In this document: one piece after another, positions 1-11,961 of the stretch
How the letters are laid out: the number at the start of each line of letters is the position of its first letter
Position numbering within the stretch: position 1 is the stretch's first letter
Origin: Thamnidium elegans
Lineage: Eukaryota > Mucoromycota > Mucoromycetes > Mucorales > Mucoraceae
Direction of reading: 5' to 3'
Length of the DNA: 64,000 nt
NCBI GenBank assembly: GCA_025201345.1
Contig: JAIXMG010000015.1
Coordinates: 372,001-436,000, forward strand
The notes under the pieces: generated by a model
Databases searched by the model: none
Told to the model about the DNA's origin: nothing
The model's input: only the letters and a program-made list of their open reading frames with translations
Translations under genes and position numbers: made by a program

Positions 1-900
1 CGAGTAACAAAAGAATCCAAATACATTATAATATAAAAAATCTATCGAAAGTCCTTGAACGCTTTTTTTTTTAGAAGGTTTATATATATATATATCAGTA
101 TTCATTTACTCGGTTTATTTCCTTTAAAAAAGGAATCTCATTTACCTCTTTCTTTTCCAATTCAAAATAACTTGTGGGTAAAAACTAAATGACCAAGCTA
201 AAAAGTAGCACTACAAAGCTTATTTTATCAGTCTCCTTGATTTTTAACTCGTCTAAAGAATATACTTTACCCAACCTATGAGACTCGAAACATATGGCCA
301 TAACTTGTTTGGTTGAAGGTGATCCATTCTGGGAAATATTTAATAAAGAAAGGAAAAAAAGAGAAACATTGATTTGTCACTGTGCAGGTATTTTGTTTTG
401 GTGATAGCGGCATTTCAAGTCTCAAACAAAAATAAATGCTATGGAAGCGATTTTTTTTGTTGTCATAGTGATAGATTCGTTGCCAGAAGAACTGTTGAGC
501 AACTATCATATTTAGAAAGCATTATTTACTATAAAATTTAAACAATACGATAGTGGTTTTAAAATATTCTATTCACCTTATAAATTACTTTCGTCCAAGT
601 AACATACAATTCTTTTATGTGTTTATCAGTTGTGCTAATTTAAAATCATCAACGACTTACCAAAAGTCAATGATTTATTTTGAAAATGGAATAACAGAGC
701 CTTGGAATTAGAAGAGTAAGTATCACACAGTATACAGGTATGAAATAAGTATAATATTAAATATGCATCTTTTTTAGTAATACTTTTTATATGGGTGATG
801 ATAGAAGAGAGCCGCTCACAAGTAAAGAAAAAAATAGTCCAAAAATGTATTTAATTTGGATTTAGAAACTCGTACAACATTTCATAAACACCAAATTTAT
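1..900. other. AT-rich region without a recognisable gene
   Basis: No open reading frame here has a recognisable domain or codon pattern. The sequence is AT-rich with short homopolymers. A short TA-repeat lies near position 80. I see no tRNA-like boxes. The right end runs into the histidyl-tRNA synthetase remnant; around 720-840 there are possible intron-like remnants, but they cannot be joined to anything. Confidence 0.5.
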
Positions 901-904
901 CATT

Positions 905-1105
905 ATTAAGGATTGTGTTAGTTTAGAAAGAGGATTAGATCATTATACTAATGATATTTATGAAGCAGTTCAAACTAAATGAGAAGGCGTGGGCTCAATT
1001 GCAGCAGGTGGAAAATACGATGTGATTTAGTTGGTATGTTTTGAGGTACAAATAAAAAGGGTAAACCCAAAACCATTCCGTGCGTCGATGTAATTGGAAT
1101 ATGCT
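905..1105 (+). pseudogene. Decayed histidyl-tRNA synthetase fragment
   Basis: Three-frame reading recovers, in the right order, peptides typical of the class II HisRS catalytic core. SLERGLDHYTNDIYEAVQT corresponds to the family's ARGLDYYTG-IYE motif 2 region. GVGSIAAGGKYD corresponds to VGSIAAGGRYD. LVGMF, then GKPKTIPCVDVIGI, correspond to the LV-MF and IPCVG blocks. The blocks are separated by in-frame stops (TGA after QTK, TAG after YDVI) and frame changes, so this copy cannot make an enzyme. Only about 65 codons are recognisable, and nothing convincing of the N-terminal part or the anticodon-binding domain is visible. It is probably a relic of a duplicated gene or of a former active locus, the functional copy being elsewhere. 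Identification rests on remembered family motifs. Confidence 0.75.
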
Positions 1106-1675
1106 ATAGATGGTTCTTAGTAAGTACAGTAATTTGTCACATCTTTTACTATCTGTAGTATAGATTAAAGTTAAACTCGTACCAGTCTAAACTGTTATAC
1201 TTGCTTCCAGTCAGCATGTAGTAGACGCATAAGGTAAGTGAGCTTAAAAAAAAAAGTATTTATGCCGCATTTATTGGGTTTAAAAAACACCACTTCTATT
1301 ACTCTCAGTGAAAAGAGCATATAATAAAAAGTATTAAGGGATACCAAAGTTACATTGTCCAGGCTACATGGGCTACTTGTTCTAATGGTCGTACTTATTA
1401 AACTACTGAAAATGTTTGTTTTAAAAAATAAAATAGAAGCTGCTAGTAAGACTGTATTCTGTCAAACAACAATGGCTATATGGAATATAAATCTTTGTAA
1501 CAGAAATAATGTAATAAACAAACATGTGCCAGTTGAATAGTACTATGCACTATTCTTTTAAAACGAGCCATCGAATAACTGAAAAAAATACAGAACTTGA
1601 TGCTTAACCTTAAATTGATATATACCTTTTTTGTTTGTTGTTATTAAAATATTTTTTCTCTTTTTTTTCTTTACC
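1106..1675. other. Non-coding or decayed interval
   Basis: This stretch between the HisRS remnant and the VPS68 gene has no intact gene. A 61-codon frame at 1355-1540 shows no recognisable domain and is probably chance or decay. The last 100 bp, T-rich and ending just before the ATG at 1676, probably hold the VPS68 promoter and leader. Confidence 0.45.
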
Positions 1676-2400
1676 ATGCCCCACTTATACGATGAAGATC
1701 CAAGGTCTACCCTTTTAATAATACCTAATCCCTTCCTCATTATAAAGTCTCATAGAAGCATTGGAGTATATTTCTCTGGTATGCTTGTAAGTTGAAACCT
1801 GTTTTACAGTTACAAGAAAAAATTATTAACAAAAAAAAAAAGTTTGCTTTAGGTTGGTGGATATTTCTCGACGCTTACCTCGTCTCACTTCTGACAACAG
1901 AACCTTTGAGGTTTATAGATTGGGTTCCTGGTATAACTAGTAGTATTGGTCTACTCATGTCAGTTTTTCCTATAATACAAAAGACGAGCAAAAATATCAA
2001 CTAAAATGAATAGTATTAATTTCATTGGTAGAAGTCATTTTCAAGGGGAACAGCAGGTTGGTAGTGTTTGGAAAATGAGAACAAGTCTTTTGACTGGATT
2101 TACATTGATAACGGGAGGTTTTGCGGGAAGTTTGGTATGTTTTGTATGTGTGTGCGTGTGCGTGTGTGTGTGTGGTGTATAAATTTCTAAAAAAAAAGTA
2201 ATAATGTTTGTTTAGGGTGTCTTGGTTTTCAATAAGGTTTATTACAGTGGTATTATACAAAACTGTTTGATTTTATCAAGGTAAATATATTTTTTACAAG
2301 TTTTTTGTTTTTTTTTAAAAAAAAAGAGGAAAAGGGTTTTAATATGTATACTAGTATAATTACTTTATGGTTTATGCAAAATACTCTGGAATATTTGTAA
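1676..2400 (+). CDS. VPS68: Vps68/TMEM50 family membrane protein
   Basis: Five exons (1676-1786, 1843-1958, 2014-2134, 2216-2280, 2355-2400) join to a 152-residue protein. The family consists of small four-TM proteins of endosome/vacuole membranes; yeast Vps68 acts in vacuolar protein sorting, and metazoan TMEM50 is the counterpart. Family signatures are visible: GVYFSG before the first membrane segment, FALGWWIFLDA at its start, FIDWVPGITSSIG at the second, and TGGFAGSL in the third. The last exon supplies TLWFMQNTLEYL, matching the family's LW-AQN ending. The loop before the last segment is a little shorter than in yeast, so the fourth exon boundary is the least certain. All introns are GT-AG and keep the phase. 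The RasGAP gene follows 164 bp downstream in the same direction. Confidence 0.82.
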
Positions 2401-2564
2401 ATCATGTTGGTCACAGGAGTTTCTACTGTAGTAAGATCAAATAACTTTATGGCCCTCCTTTTTATCCCTCTTTAAACAACTCCTTTTTTTTTCTTTTCTT
2501 TATTAATTCTTTCTTTCTTTTTTCATTTTTTTTTTTTAAATTTTTTTTTTTTTCATATAAATAA

Positions 2565-5231
2565 ATGAGTGTACAACTGGAAGATAACTGGCATAGTAAT
2601 GAAATAGTAAGTCGAGTTATGACTGCAGCAACGGCAAATATAAAAACAAATTCAATGAGACATTATTCGTATTCTGCGTTCTATTCTTTGGCAACTGAAC
2701 AAGACAATGAAATTGAAGATGAACTTGCACAAGGTAAAAAAAAAAAAAAAAAAAAAAAAGAAAAAAGAAAAGGGTTTTCTCTAATAAAATGTTATATAGT
2801 TCAAAGAATATTACGTGATTTAAAATCGAATATTTCATTACAATCAAAAAACAACTTTTTACTTGAAAGAGATGTTAGATTTCTAGACTCTCGTATAGCC
2901 CTTCTTATTCAAAATAGAATGGCTCTAGACGAAGTAAATTATATATAAAAAGTATATTAAAAAAAAAAATTAACATTATATAATAGCATACTGAATTCGG
3001 CTCTCATATTGAAGAACCTAATGAATTACCATTAGATTTCTATTCTACCGATAATAGAAAAATGCAACAATATGGTAATTTATTCTTTTTACTTCAAAGT
3101 GAACCACGCTATATTGCGTCACTATGTCGATTAGTAAATCTGTCAGAAATTGATACGTTGTTACAAACTGTCATGTTTACATTATACGGAAACCAGTATG
3201 AAAGTCGGGAAGAAAATCTATTATTAACCATGTTTCAGGTAACAAGAAAAAAAAAAGTGTAATTCAAATGATACTAAAAGTTACATTATAAGAACGTTTT
3301 AGCCGCTCAATTTGAAGCAGCCATTGAATTTGGTTCATTATTAAGAGCAAATACTCCTGTTTCTCGCATGTTGACTACTTATACCAGAAGAGGACCTGGT
3401 CAATCCTATTTAAAATCTGTTCTATCTCAAAAAATTAATCAACTTATTGAAAAGAGTCATATCAATTTACAAATTAATCCATTAAAAGTCTATGATGAAA
3501 TTGTAGTCTCTATGGAATTAGATGGTACTTTACCTATTGATTTTCCTAAAGGTGTTACACCTGAAATAGCTGCTGCTAATAGTCAAGTACAAACCATTAT
3601 CGAACCAAGAATAACTGCTCTTATGGGAATTGCCAATCAATTTTTATCTACAATTATTGAATCGTTAGATCAAGTACCATATGGCATTCGTTGGGTCTGC
3701 AAACAAATTAGATCACTGACAAAAAGAAAATATCCTGAAGCAACTGATACTGCTATATCTTCTTTAATTGGTGGTTTCTTTTTTCTAAGGTTTATTAATC
3801 CGGCTATTGTTACTCCTCAAGCTTATATGTTAATTGATAGTTATCCAAGTTTAAATCCTAGAACAACACTAACAATGGTATAATATATATAGATATGTTA
3901 TATGCAGTATACTAATTTTTCGGTAACATATAGGTTGCTAAAATGTTACAAAATTTAGCCAATAAACCAACATATACTAAAGAATCGTTTATGATACCAA
4001 CAAACCCATTCGTAAAAGAGAACAAAAAACGTATCCATCAATTTTTAAACGATTTATGTGAAGTCAGCGACTTTTACGAATCTTTAGAAATGGACCAATA
4101 CATGGCACTTTCCCGTAAAGATATTTATATTAGTATTACACCAAATGAATTATACAGTACGCAAACATTATTATGTCAACATCTCGATACGTTAGCACCT
4201 GAACCTAAACATCATCTACGCATATTGTTAAATGATCTAGGTCTTGATAATACCCCTAAACAGTTACCACGTCAATTAAATAGACCGATACAATTACCAT
4301 TGTTTGGAAGATGGGATACTTCATCTGCTGTTATGTTGACAGAGACATCTAACAATAGTATCACACAAAATGATATCATCTATATGGAAACTAAATCTAT
4401 TTTGGTTCAAATTATTCGTTCTTTACCTACAAGTATTAAAACGTATACAATTGCTAGTATATTGAATGCAGCACAAAGCGCAAAAGATCCACAATTGGTT
4501 AGTAAAGGATTTAAAGCACAAAATATGTTACAGGATTTAGAAGAAGCAGAAATTGTTAGTAGAAGTAATCAATATCAACTATTGATTCACGAAATAAAAC
4601 AAGAACTGGTTCATTTAGGTGATTTAAAAAATCGAGTGGTATTGGAAATAGAATCTTTAGAAAAAGTCCATAAGACAATTAAAGGGCATAACCAGTATTT
4701 GCAAAGTCAGCTGGAAAGTTATAAAGCTTATTTGCAAAATGTGAGATTACAAAGTGGTAAACAAATAAAGAAATCAGGTTTAGGTATTTTGAAAACAACT
4801 ACAACAGAAGTATCTGACCCGCAACAATCAGTTACTTCACCAATTACTAATTCTTCTATAACAAAGAAAACTGGTCCTATCAAATTCTCTCATCAACAGT
4901 TGGAAAAAGACGGGGTCATTATTGAATCCGAAGTTCCTGATTTTAGAAGACCAAATATCTTTTTAATGATTCAGTGCCCTATCACAGGTACTTTTATTAT
5001 TTCCTTGCATTATAAAGGAAGAGAAAAACCTATTCTTGAAATCGATTTAAAACTAGATGATTTATTAGAAAAGGTAAATTAAAACGTGTCAAATTCTAGC
5101 TTTTATTTAACATTTTTATTCTATAGCAAAAGGACCATGTTCAATCACTTGACTTGGAATATGTTAAACTAAATATAAACAAGATTGTTCAATTATTAAA
5201 CAAGTCTTTTAAACAAAAAAACAGCAGGTAA
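2565..5231 (+). CDS. IQGAP-like Ras GTPase-activating protein
   Basis: Six exons (2565-2733, 2800-2933, 2987-3238, 3293-3877, 3934-5073, 5127-5231) give 794 residues. The RasGAP domain lies roughly at residues 135-400. It contains [12 protein letters not shown], where the Arg is the probable arginine finger, and the hallmark [20 protein letters not shown] RasGAP_C region of the IQGAP type follows (from [17 protein letters not shown] through [13 protein letters not shown]), then a helical region and a C-terminal tail. No calponin-homology or IQ motifs precede the GAP domain, so the architecture resembles fission yeast Gap1/Sar1 more than full IQGAP. Expected role: switching off Ras at the plasma membrane or cell cortex, affecting polarity, septation or cAMP/MAPK signalling. 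The gene converges on the trehalose gene, with 228 bp between the stops. Confidence 0.9.
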
Positions 5232-5459
5232 TCGGCTTCCCTTTACAACTCTCTCTCTCAAAAAAAAAAGAGCAAGTTTTCACTCAACAAAAACATAATA
5301 CATATCAATATATATATATTCTTAGTCGGCTAGGATTTCTTTAATATGTAATATATAATAACAATAATAACCATAGCAATAATAATAAAAAAAAGTTAAT
5401 TGAATGTATTTATAAAAAAGTGTTTGTATATGTTTATTATGAAAATGTGTGTGTTTTTT

Positions 5460-7963
5460 TTAGATTTGGCCTAAAGCGTCAACAAGGCTATTAACTTGAT
5501 CTACATCAGGAATATAATAATGAGCTTCAGTTTGTTTCTTTCCAACTGTACTTGTAATAGCTTGAGGAATCTCATTCAAAAGAGAAAACACAACCTCATC
5601 CGTCTTTCCATCACCAACACATAAAATAAAATCAATTGTAGCCAAATCCAAATCCTTGAGAATATTACGAACTGCTGTTGACTTATCAATAGAAGAAGGA
5701 CGTAATTCCAAAGTCTTATTACCAAGTACAATAGAAAGAGCCATATGACTTAACAATTTCTCCAAGTTGACTTGTAATTCAGTTGCTTGCCAAGACCCAA
5801 ATTCAGGATCTGCGTTACGATAATGCCATGTCAAGTTAATCTCCTTTTCTTCAATAAAGGAACCGGGTGTACGTTCGGTATAATGTTGAAACAGTGGACG
5901 AATAGTTTCTTTCCAACTAGGATCGACTTGTTCTACAAGACAGTACCATTTATTATCTTCTTCCTTGATTAATTTACCTTCGTTGGATGCTGCAACAGGA
6001 TTAATCTTGTCTCGAATATTGGCTGGATGTTTATAGAAACAACCATGTTCAGCTGAGAGTCCAACTCCAGTGGATTCAAACCAGCTATCCAAGTGGTGAC
6101 GAGAACGGCCAGAAAGAATATAAACAAATGTATCAGGTTGTTCGGCTAATGTCTTGAGATGACCCAACACGGTTTGAGATGGTTTAGCGAATTCAGGTAA
6201 TTTATGAGTAGTTGTTAAAGTGCCGTCATAATCAAGTAAAATCAACTTTTTCTTGGTAGATTCCTTAGCCTTTGCAATCACATTGCTTGCATTTAATTGA
6301 GGAATGGACATACGTTGACCAAATTCTTCACTAACACGTCTTAATTCATTTACAAAACTTACACCCCAATAAGCAGCTGTATACTTTGTAACATAACGAT
6401 ATAACTTTTGATGGTTTAATTTACGAATATCTTCAGGCATTGTAACGGCTTCATGGATAGCGTTAGCTAATTCTTCAGTATTCCAAGGGTTAACAATAAT
6501 TGAACCGTTTAATGATTGAGCAGCACCTGCAAATTCAGAAAGAATCAAGACACCATGATTTTCTTGTTGTGCGGAAATATATTCATATGAAACCAAATTC
6601 ATACCGTCACGAGTAGATGAGACGAGACAAACATCAGCAGCGGCATAAAGAGCGACCAATTCATCAAAAGGAATCGAACGATGCATGAAATGAATAGGTA
6701 CAAATTCAACCGTACCATACTGACCATTAATACGACCAACCAATTCATTAATTGTACTTCTTAACTGTTGGTACTCTTCCACATCTTCACGAGAAGGAAC
6801 AGCAAGCTGTACAAGTACGACTTTACCTACCCATTCAGGATGTTGACTTAAAAATACTTCCATAGCATGCATCTTTTGTGGTACACCCTTAATATAATCA
6901 AGTCTGTCAACACCAACAATCACTTTACAATCACCAAATCTACTCTTTAATTGGGCAATACGGTTTTGAATCTTGGTTTCTTTTAAAGCGTCTGTAAACT
7001 TTTCGGGGTCAATACCGATTGGGAATGTACCAACATGAATATATCTTCCTTCAAATTCTACACCGTTTGGCATGGTTGAAAGCCCCAAGATACGAGTACA
7101 GGATGATAAGAAGTGACGAGCGTAATCGTATGTATGGAAGCCTAACAGATCACTTTCTAAAACACCTAATAAAATTTCTTTACGAACAGGTAAAATTCTA
7201 AAACGATTTTTTTTAGAATGACGTTTTAAAAAATACGAACATATTCATATATATATATATTTTACCTGTAGATTTCACTACTAGGAAATGGAGTATGCAA
7301 AAACCAACCAATCTTAATATTCTTCTTGGTAATCTTTCTAAGCATAGCAGGTAATAACATTAAATGGTAATCTTGAATCCAAACCAAATCACCATCTTGT
7401 ACAATCTTTGCAATAGCTTCAGCAAATAAACTATTGACTCTTTGATAAGCTTCCCACCATTCTTCATTGAAAGAAATCTCTCCAGGATGATAATGGAAAA
7501 GAGGCCAAAGAATACTAAGAATAGATGTAAGTAACACAAAGAAGAAGGTTTAATTTTTTTTTTTATTTTTTTTTTACCTGTTTGAAAAACCGTTATAATG
7601 CAAATCGGCCAATTCATTTTCAACAAATACTGGCATGGTTGAAGTTTCATTTAATAATCTATCTTCGAGATCTTTACGATCCTCTTGAGGAATATCCAAA
7701 CCTAAAAAAAAAAGAAAGATAAAACTTAAATACTTTATGTTTCATAAACAAAAAAAAAATCATATACACATACCAGGCCAACCAATCCAGGTAAAAGACA
7801 TCATCTTTTTTAAACCACTTAATGCAGCTACTAAACCACCAGAAGACATTTTAAAGTCATATTCACCCGTCTTACTATCCTTGTTTACAGTCACAGGTAA
7901 TCTGTTGGATACAACCAACAAACGAAGGTTTTTATCATTTTTTGAAACTGTGTTATCAGACAT
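5460..7963 (-). CDS. Bifunctional trehalose-6-phosphate synthase/phosphatase
   Basis: Four exons (7774-7963, 7578-7701, 7266-7514, 5460-7197 on the minus strand) encode 766 residues. The N-terminal GT20 glycosyltransferase part makes trehalose-6-phosphate from UDP-glucose and glucose-6-phosphate. It shows SNRLPVTV, SSGGLVAALSGL, WIGWPG, YNGFSNS, LWPLFHYH, WIQDYHLMLLP, GWFLHTPFPSSE, GVDRLDYIKG and RDGMNLVSYEY. The C-terminal third is a HAD-type phosphatase with LLDYDGTLT (nucleophile motif DxDGT), ILSGRSR and GDGKTDE, so both active sites look intact. Trehalose is the main stress protectant and spore reserve of these fungi. STRE-like CCCCT/AGGGG pentamers lie 170-520 bp upstream. Phases agree across all introns. 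Because both catalytic motif sets are present, bifunctionality is more likely than a regulatory subunit, but this is inferred. Confidence 0.93.
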
Positions 7964-8965
7964 TTTATCGCTTGTGTTTCCTTTTTTTTTAAGAAAATAA
8001 AATATACAGAAAAAAAAGAAAAGATAGGATCATTTGATAATTTTTTTTGGGTTGGAGTTTTTATGGGAACTTTTTTTTTTTCGCCCGGTTCCCGCATGTA
8101 AAAAAATGAAATAAAACAGTCCCCCCAGTAGGGGTACGCGGCTAATGAATTTTCGCTTTTTTTGCATTGACGAGATGATTACGTATTTGTTTTAAAAAAG
8201 AAGATTTCATTTCCGACAGACCCCATGAGTTTAATCGATAAACGTTCATCATGTAATCCAAAGCGTGCTCAGTTGTACTGGATGTCTTTTAATCTACCAT
8301 TTTTTAAGATGATTCATACAAAGTAGACCTTTTTTTTCTTTTTTTTTTTTGGCTCCCCCTTAATTTACTTTTTGTTTCTCAGGAATTTCGTTAAATTCCG
8401 ACTTTATGAAAAAAAAAACACTAGCAGAGTAAAAAGCTCATATCAAATAATTCCTAGTTGGGGTGTATCTTTGGCCCCCTCTTCTATTTTGGTGGCTAGT
8501 AGTACATTTTGAGATTCCTATCGCAGTACCTCATCTCCCAGCAATGTTCCCTTTTAGTCGCCTATATTTAGCTCCAGTGACCAAAAAGACTCTTTGTGCT
8601 GCAGTCATATGAAAGCTACTTTTACTTAATCTTAAAGTATAAGTACGCGATTCAAAGAGGTCAAAGTAATATACGCTGACCCAAGATTTGTTTATATCTC
8701 ATTGATACATATTTTACAGTAAAGTAAAATTTTGAAGTATGTTACAGGTCAACATTGACCTTTTTTTTTTGCAGAAACTAAAATGTGTCGTACAAAGAGT
8801 GAGAGATATATCTCTTGTTTGCTCACCCAGTACAAGAAATAAGAACCAGTATGTGTGTAATTTGGGAGTATATAGACGCCCAGATATTTTATTACGTTTT
8901 ATCGATGTAGTTGCGTAGCGACAAAAATAATGGTAACTATGTAATTAAAATTTGATAATATACAC

Positions 8966-8998
<33 letters not shown>

Positions 8999-9699
8999 GA
9001 CGGCGCGGCTCTCTTAACTTTATAAAAAGAGGATTTTTATCACATGTAGAAATAAACGATATGTTCGATATATTTAGTATCTCAATTGATTTGAATTTAA
9101 AGTACACAAAAAAAAAAAAGGCTTAGATAAAAGCAAAAAGATCGTCGATACCAATTATAATTTAAAGGGGATGGTAATTTTCGTTTACAAAAATTACATA
9201 ATTCCTCGAATAAATTATTTGATAATAGGATAATTACCAAATTCTAGAAAAAAAAAGTAAAATGATGAAATAGTTTAATCACTAAACCCTGGTTTTTCTT
9301 TTTTTTCTATTTTTATAACTTTTTTTTTCTGTATAACCCCACCTAACGAGAAAAAGTTCCTTTCCCCGAGGTGAACAATGCATGTTTCCTAATGAAAGAA
9401 AAAAAAAAAGGTACCGACACAAAAAGTTATGACAAAAAAAGAAAAAGCCAAAAATGTCATCCTGGGTCTTACGCTGGTACACCTGGGGTCTCTCTCTTTA
9501 TTAAATTTTTTTTTTTTTTTTTTTTGATTAATTACACTTTTTGGAAGCGGTTGATGGATCAGATCAGATATCGGCCTATCGAGCTTATTTGATACCATGA
9601 TGACGTGTTGGTACCACGATAATGCAGAAAAAGAAAAAACTCCCCCGCCCCATAAGCCACCACGTTCAATCTTTTTTTCTTTTTCAAAAATAAAAAAAT
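7964..9699. other. Intergenic region between the trehalose gene and TAN1
   Basis: About 1.7 kb with no convincing coding sequence; it serves two divergently transcribed genes. It contains an A31 tract at 8967-8997 and a GC-rich patch directly after it. A TATA-like TTTATAAAAAGAGG lies near 9020, and a T-run lies at 9508-9525. Small frames overlapping the homopolymers encode only Lys- or Phe-rich peptides and are not counted as genes. Confidence 0.6.
8130..8480. promoter_or_regulatory. STRE-like pentamers upstream of the trehalose gene
   Basis: AGGGG at 8130-8134, CCCCT at 8356-8360 and CCCCT at 8476-8480 lie about 170, 390 and 510 bp upstream of the trehalose gene start at 7963. Such pentamers are bound by Msn2/4-type stress factors in yeast, where they drive TPS genes. 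Whether this fungus uses the same code is unknown. GC-rich pentamers stand out in such AT-rich DNA, but the motif is short and weak as evidence. Confidence 0.3.
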
Positions 9700-10858
9700 A
9701 TGAAACGACCAACAGAAGAAGATAAACCAAAAGCCAATAAAAAACAAAAGAATGATACGATTCCTATTCTTCGTGGTCGATTCAAACAACGTTGGTTAAC
9801 GAAACACTCTCACTTGTTAAAAAAATCAGACGATGTCACTGGACTTATGGTGTCTTGTAGCGTCAACGCAGAGACACGCGCGTTAGGTCAAGTATCGACT
9901 TGTTTAGAACACTATATCAATGTTTTGTTTCCAGACCATGAGTCGACTTGGACTCGGTTTGAAGGAAAGCTAGATATTGATGAGATTGATATTGAGGAAA
10001 TCGAGCAAGTAGAAAAGGTCGAGGATACTGAAAAGGTCGAGGAAGTAGAAAAGGTCGAAGAAGTAGAAAAGGTCGAGGAGGAAGAAAAGGTCGAGGAGGA
10101 AGAAAAGATCGAACAAGAAGAAACTGAAAAGATCGATAAAGAGGAAAAGAAACAAACTGAGATTGAGCGTAAAGAAAAGAAATTCCAAGCCATTGATGCA
10201 GCCTGTGGTGGACTTGTATTTTATAGATTTAGAATTAATGTCAAACCTACCGAATTTGTTATAAAGTTAATGGGTAAAAAAAAGAGAAAAATAAGGGGGG
10301 ACTAGAATAGTATACCAATATTCTTTCTATTAGATTATATGAAATCTTTACCCGATAAAGAACGGGAACAAGAATTGAGCAAACTTAGACATTGTTCTGT
10401 ATGTATATATATAAGAGAGACCCCCTTTTTTTTTTCCTATCAGATGAATTAACAAGTTGGCATAGCGATGGATTCCTTTAGATTATATCTGTCCTGCAAC
10501 TACAGAGCGTATTGGGGCATGTTTTGAAAGAGTGAGAGCTGATTATTTTGAGAACGATCAAGAATCAACTGAGGACACTGTCGCTATTATTATCGAAAAT
10601 CGTAATAATATTATGATTACCAAAGCAGAGATTATCCAAACTATTGCACCATTGATACCTCCCAAATACAAGTAAAGCAAAAAAAATGCGAGATATAAAA
10701 AAAAAAGAAATACTCATTCTATTTTTTTTATTAGGGTCAATCTTAGTAAACCAACTTATGTTATTTTGGTTACGGTATTTAAAAGTGCATGTGGTATTGC
10801 AGTATTAAAAGATTATTACGAAAGAAAGAAGTATAATCTTATCTCGTATTGTCACTAA
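9700..10858 (+). CDS. TAN1: THUMP-domain tRNA acetylation factor (TAN1/THUMPD1 family)
   Basis: Four exons (9700-10273, 10334-10398, 10466-10671, 10735-10858) give 322 residues. The family is the adaptor that lets the Kre33/NAT10 acetyltransferase form N4-acetylcytidine in tRNA-Ser and tRNA-Leu. Family features include the N-terminal GLMVSCSVNAETRALGQV (usual form GVLVTC, then a Cys/Lys-rich stretch) and RWIPLDYICPAT. The THUMP-like C-terminal half has IENRNNIMITKAEIIQTIA and YKVNLSKPTYVILVTVFKS, ending in DYYERKKYNL. An acidic Glu/Lys insert at residues about 90-150, built of imperfect VEKVEE repeats, is much longer than in yeast. The acceptor of exon 3 (after CATAG at 10461-10465) was chosen because it restores RWIPLDY and the phase. 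The gene converges on the lyase gene, with 102 bp between stops. Confidence 0.85.
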
Positions 10859-10960
10859 ATTGAACTCGATAAATCTTTCTTACAGAATTGAAACAGACGA
10901 TAGGATAACCTTCCTGCAACAAATAAAAACATTAGTGCCTCTTTTTTTTTATATATAGAA

Positions 10961-11751
10961 TTAACACGAAACCTTTTGTGCTGTTTTTAAGTCTTCAATT
11001 GTAATCACATCTTCAACCAAATTTTGTTGACTTTCTAATAGATAAGTTCGAAATACACCTGATAATAACCCACAACTAAGTTTTGGTGTCTTCCAAATAT
11101 ATTGTCCCTCTTGCTCGAATCGAATAGCGATATTTGTAATACTCGTTTCAGTGATTTCTCGATTGGCGTTATATAATATAACATCAAATGGTTCATTGCT
11201 GTCTCCATGCCATTGACAATTAGTCCTTGCTCTGGAAGTATCGTATACGTCGCGTTTAGTTGTCTTGTGTACAAGATAAGGATCGTTACTATGTACTGAA
11301 ATTGGTTGTGTGTCTAATGCAACAGTCAATGTTGGGGTCATTGTTACTGCTTCATCTAATGAATCAATAGAGAATTCAGGAACAGGTAATGGTGTATGCT
11401 CCACAGTTATTTTGCTATCTGTATTAACCAATAAACGGACCTGTCAAAAATAGTAAGCATACCCGTTCCTTTTTATTTTAAAAAACACAAGACTAACTCG
11501 ATGATATGAATCGTCCAAGGGAACTTTGGCATTCAATTCTTCAACAATGTCTTGACGCGTAATTGACTTGTTAAATAAAGAGCTATCCAAGTCGTTAAAG
11601 TCTTGCATGGCGTTTTGTAATCGAGTTACATGTTGCTGTAAGAGATAAAACCCTGATACGACGTGTCAAAATTATATCACAAAAATAAATTATCAAAAAT
11701 ACCTTTTGATGGTTCATACAAAATAGTTTCTAATAAACTAAATTCACTCAT
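10961..11751 (-). CDS. Aminodeoxychorismate lyase (class IV aminotransferase fold)
   Basis: Three exons (11703-11751, 11498-11652, 10961-11440 on the minus strand) encode 227 residues. PLP-dependent ADC lyase releases pyruvate from 4-amino-4-deoxychorismate to give p-aminobenzoate for folate. Visible signatures: FSLLETILY at the start; a GFYLLQQHVTRL helix; VRLLV; the HKTTKRDVYD motif with Lys127 as probable PLP lysine; FDVILYNANREITETSITNIAI; and CGLLSGVFRTYLLE near the end. These match the pabC-type domain rather than branched-chain or D-amino-acid transaminases. The start at 11751 is supported by the immediate family N-terminus. A branched-chain aminotransferase relative cannot be fully excluded without alignment. 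Confidence 0.85.
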
Positions 11752-11961
11752 CGAAAAAAAAAAAATGTAAAGAGAGAAAACCACACACATACAAACATAC
11801 ACAGATAATTATATATTATAAATATTATACTTTTTTTTTATTTCAAGCATCTAAACTGATATAATAAGGGGTTCCTTAATAAAGAAGCAGAAAAAAACAC
11901 CATCCCAAAAAAAAACTTTTCTTTCTTTTAAAAAAAGAGAGAAAAGAAGTTGTTAAAGAAC

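Noticed and set aside
276..509. 77-codon minus-strand frame near the left edge
   Set aside because: No recognisable domain, AT-driven composition and no companion exons.
9871..10193. Minus-strand Ser/Phe-rich frames across TAN1
   Set aside because: They are the antisense of the Glu/Lys repeat insert in TAN1.
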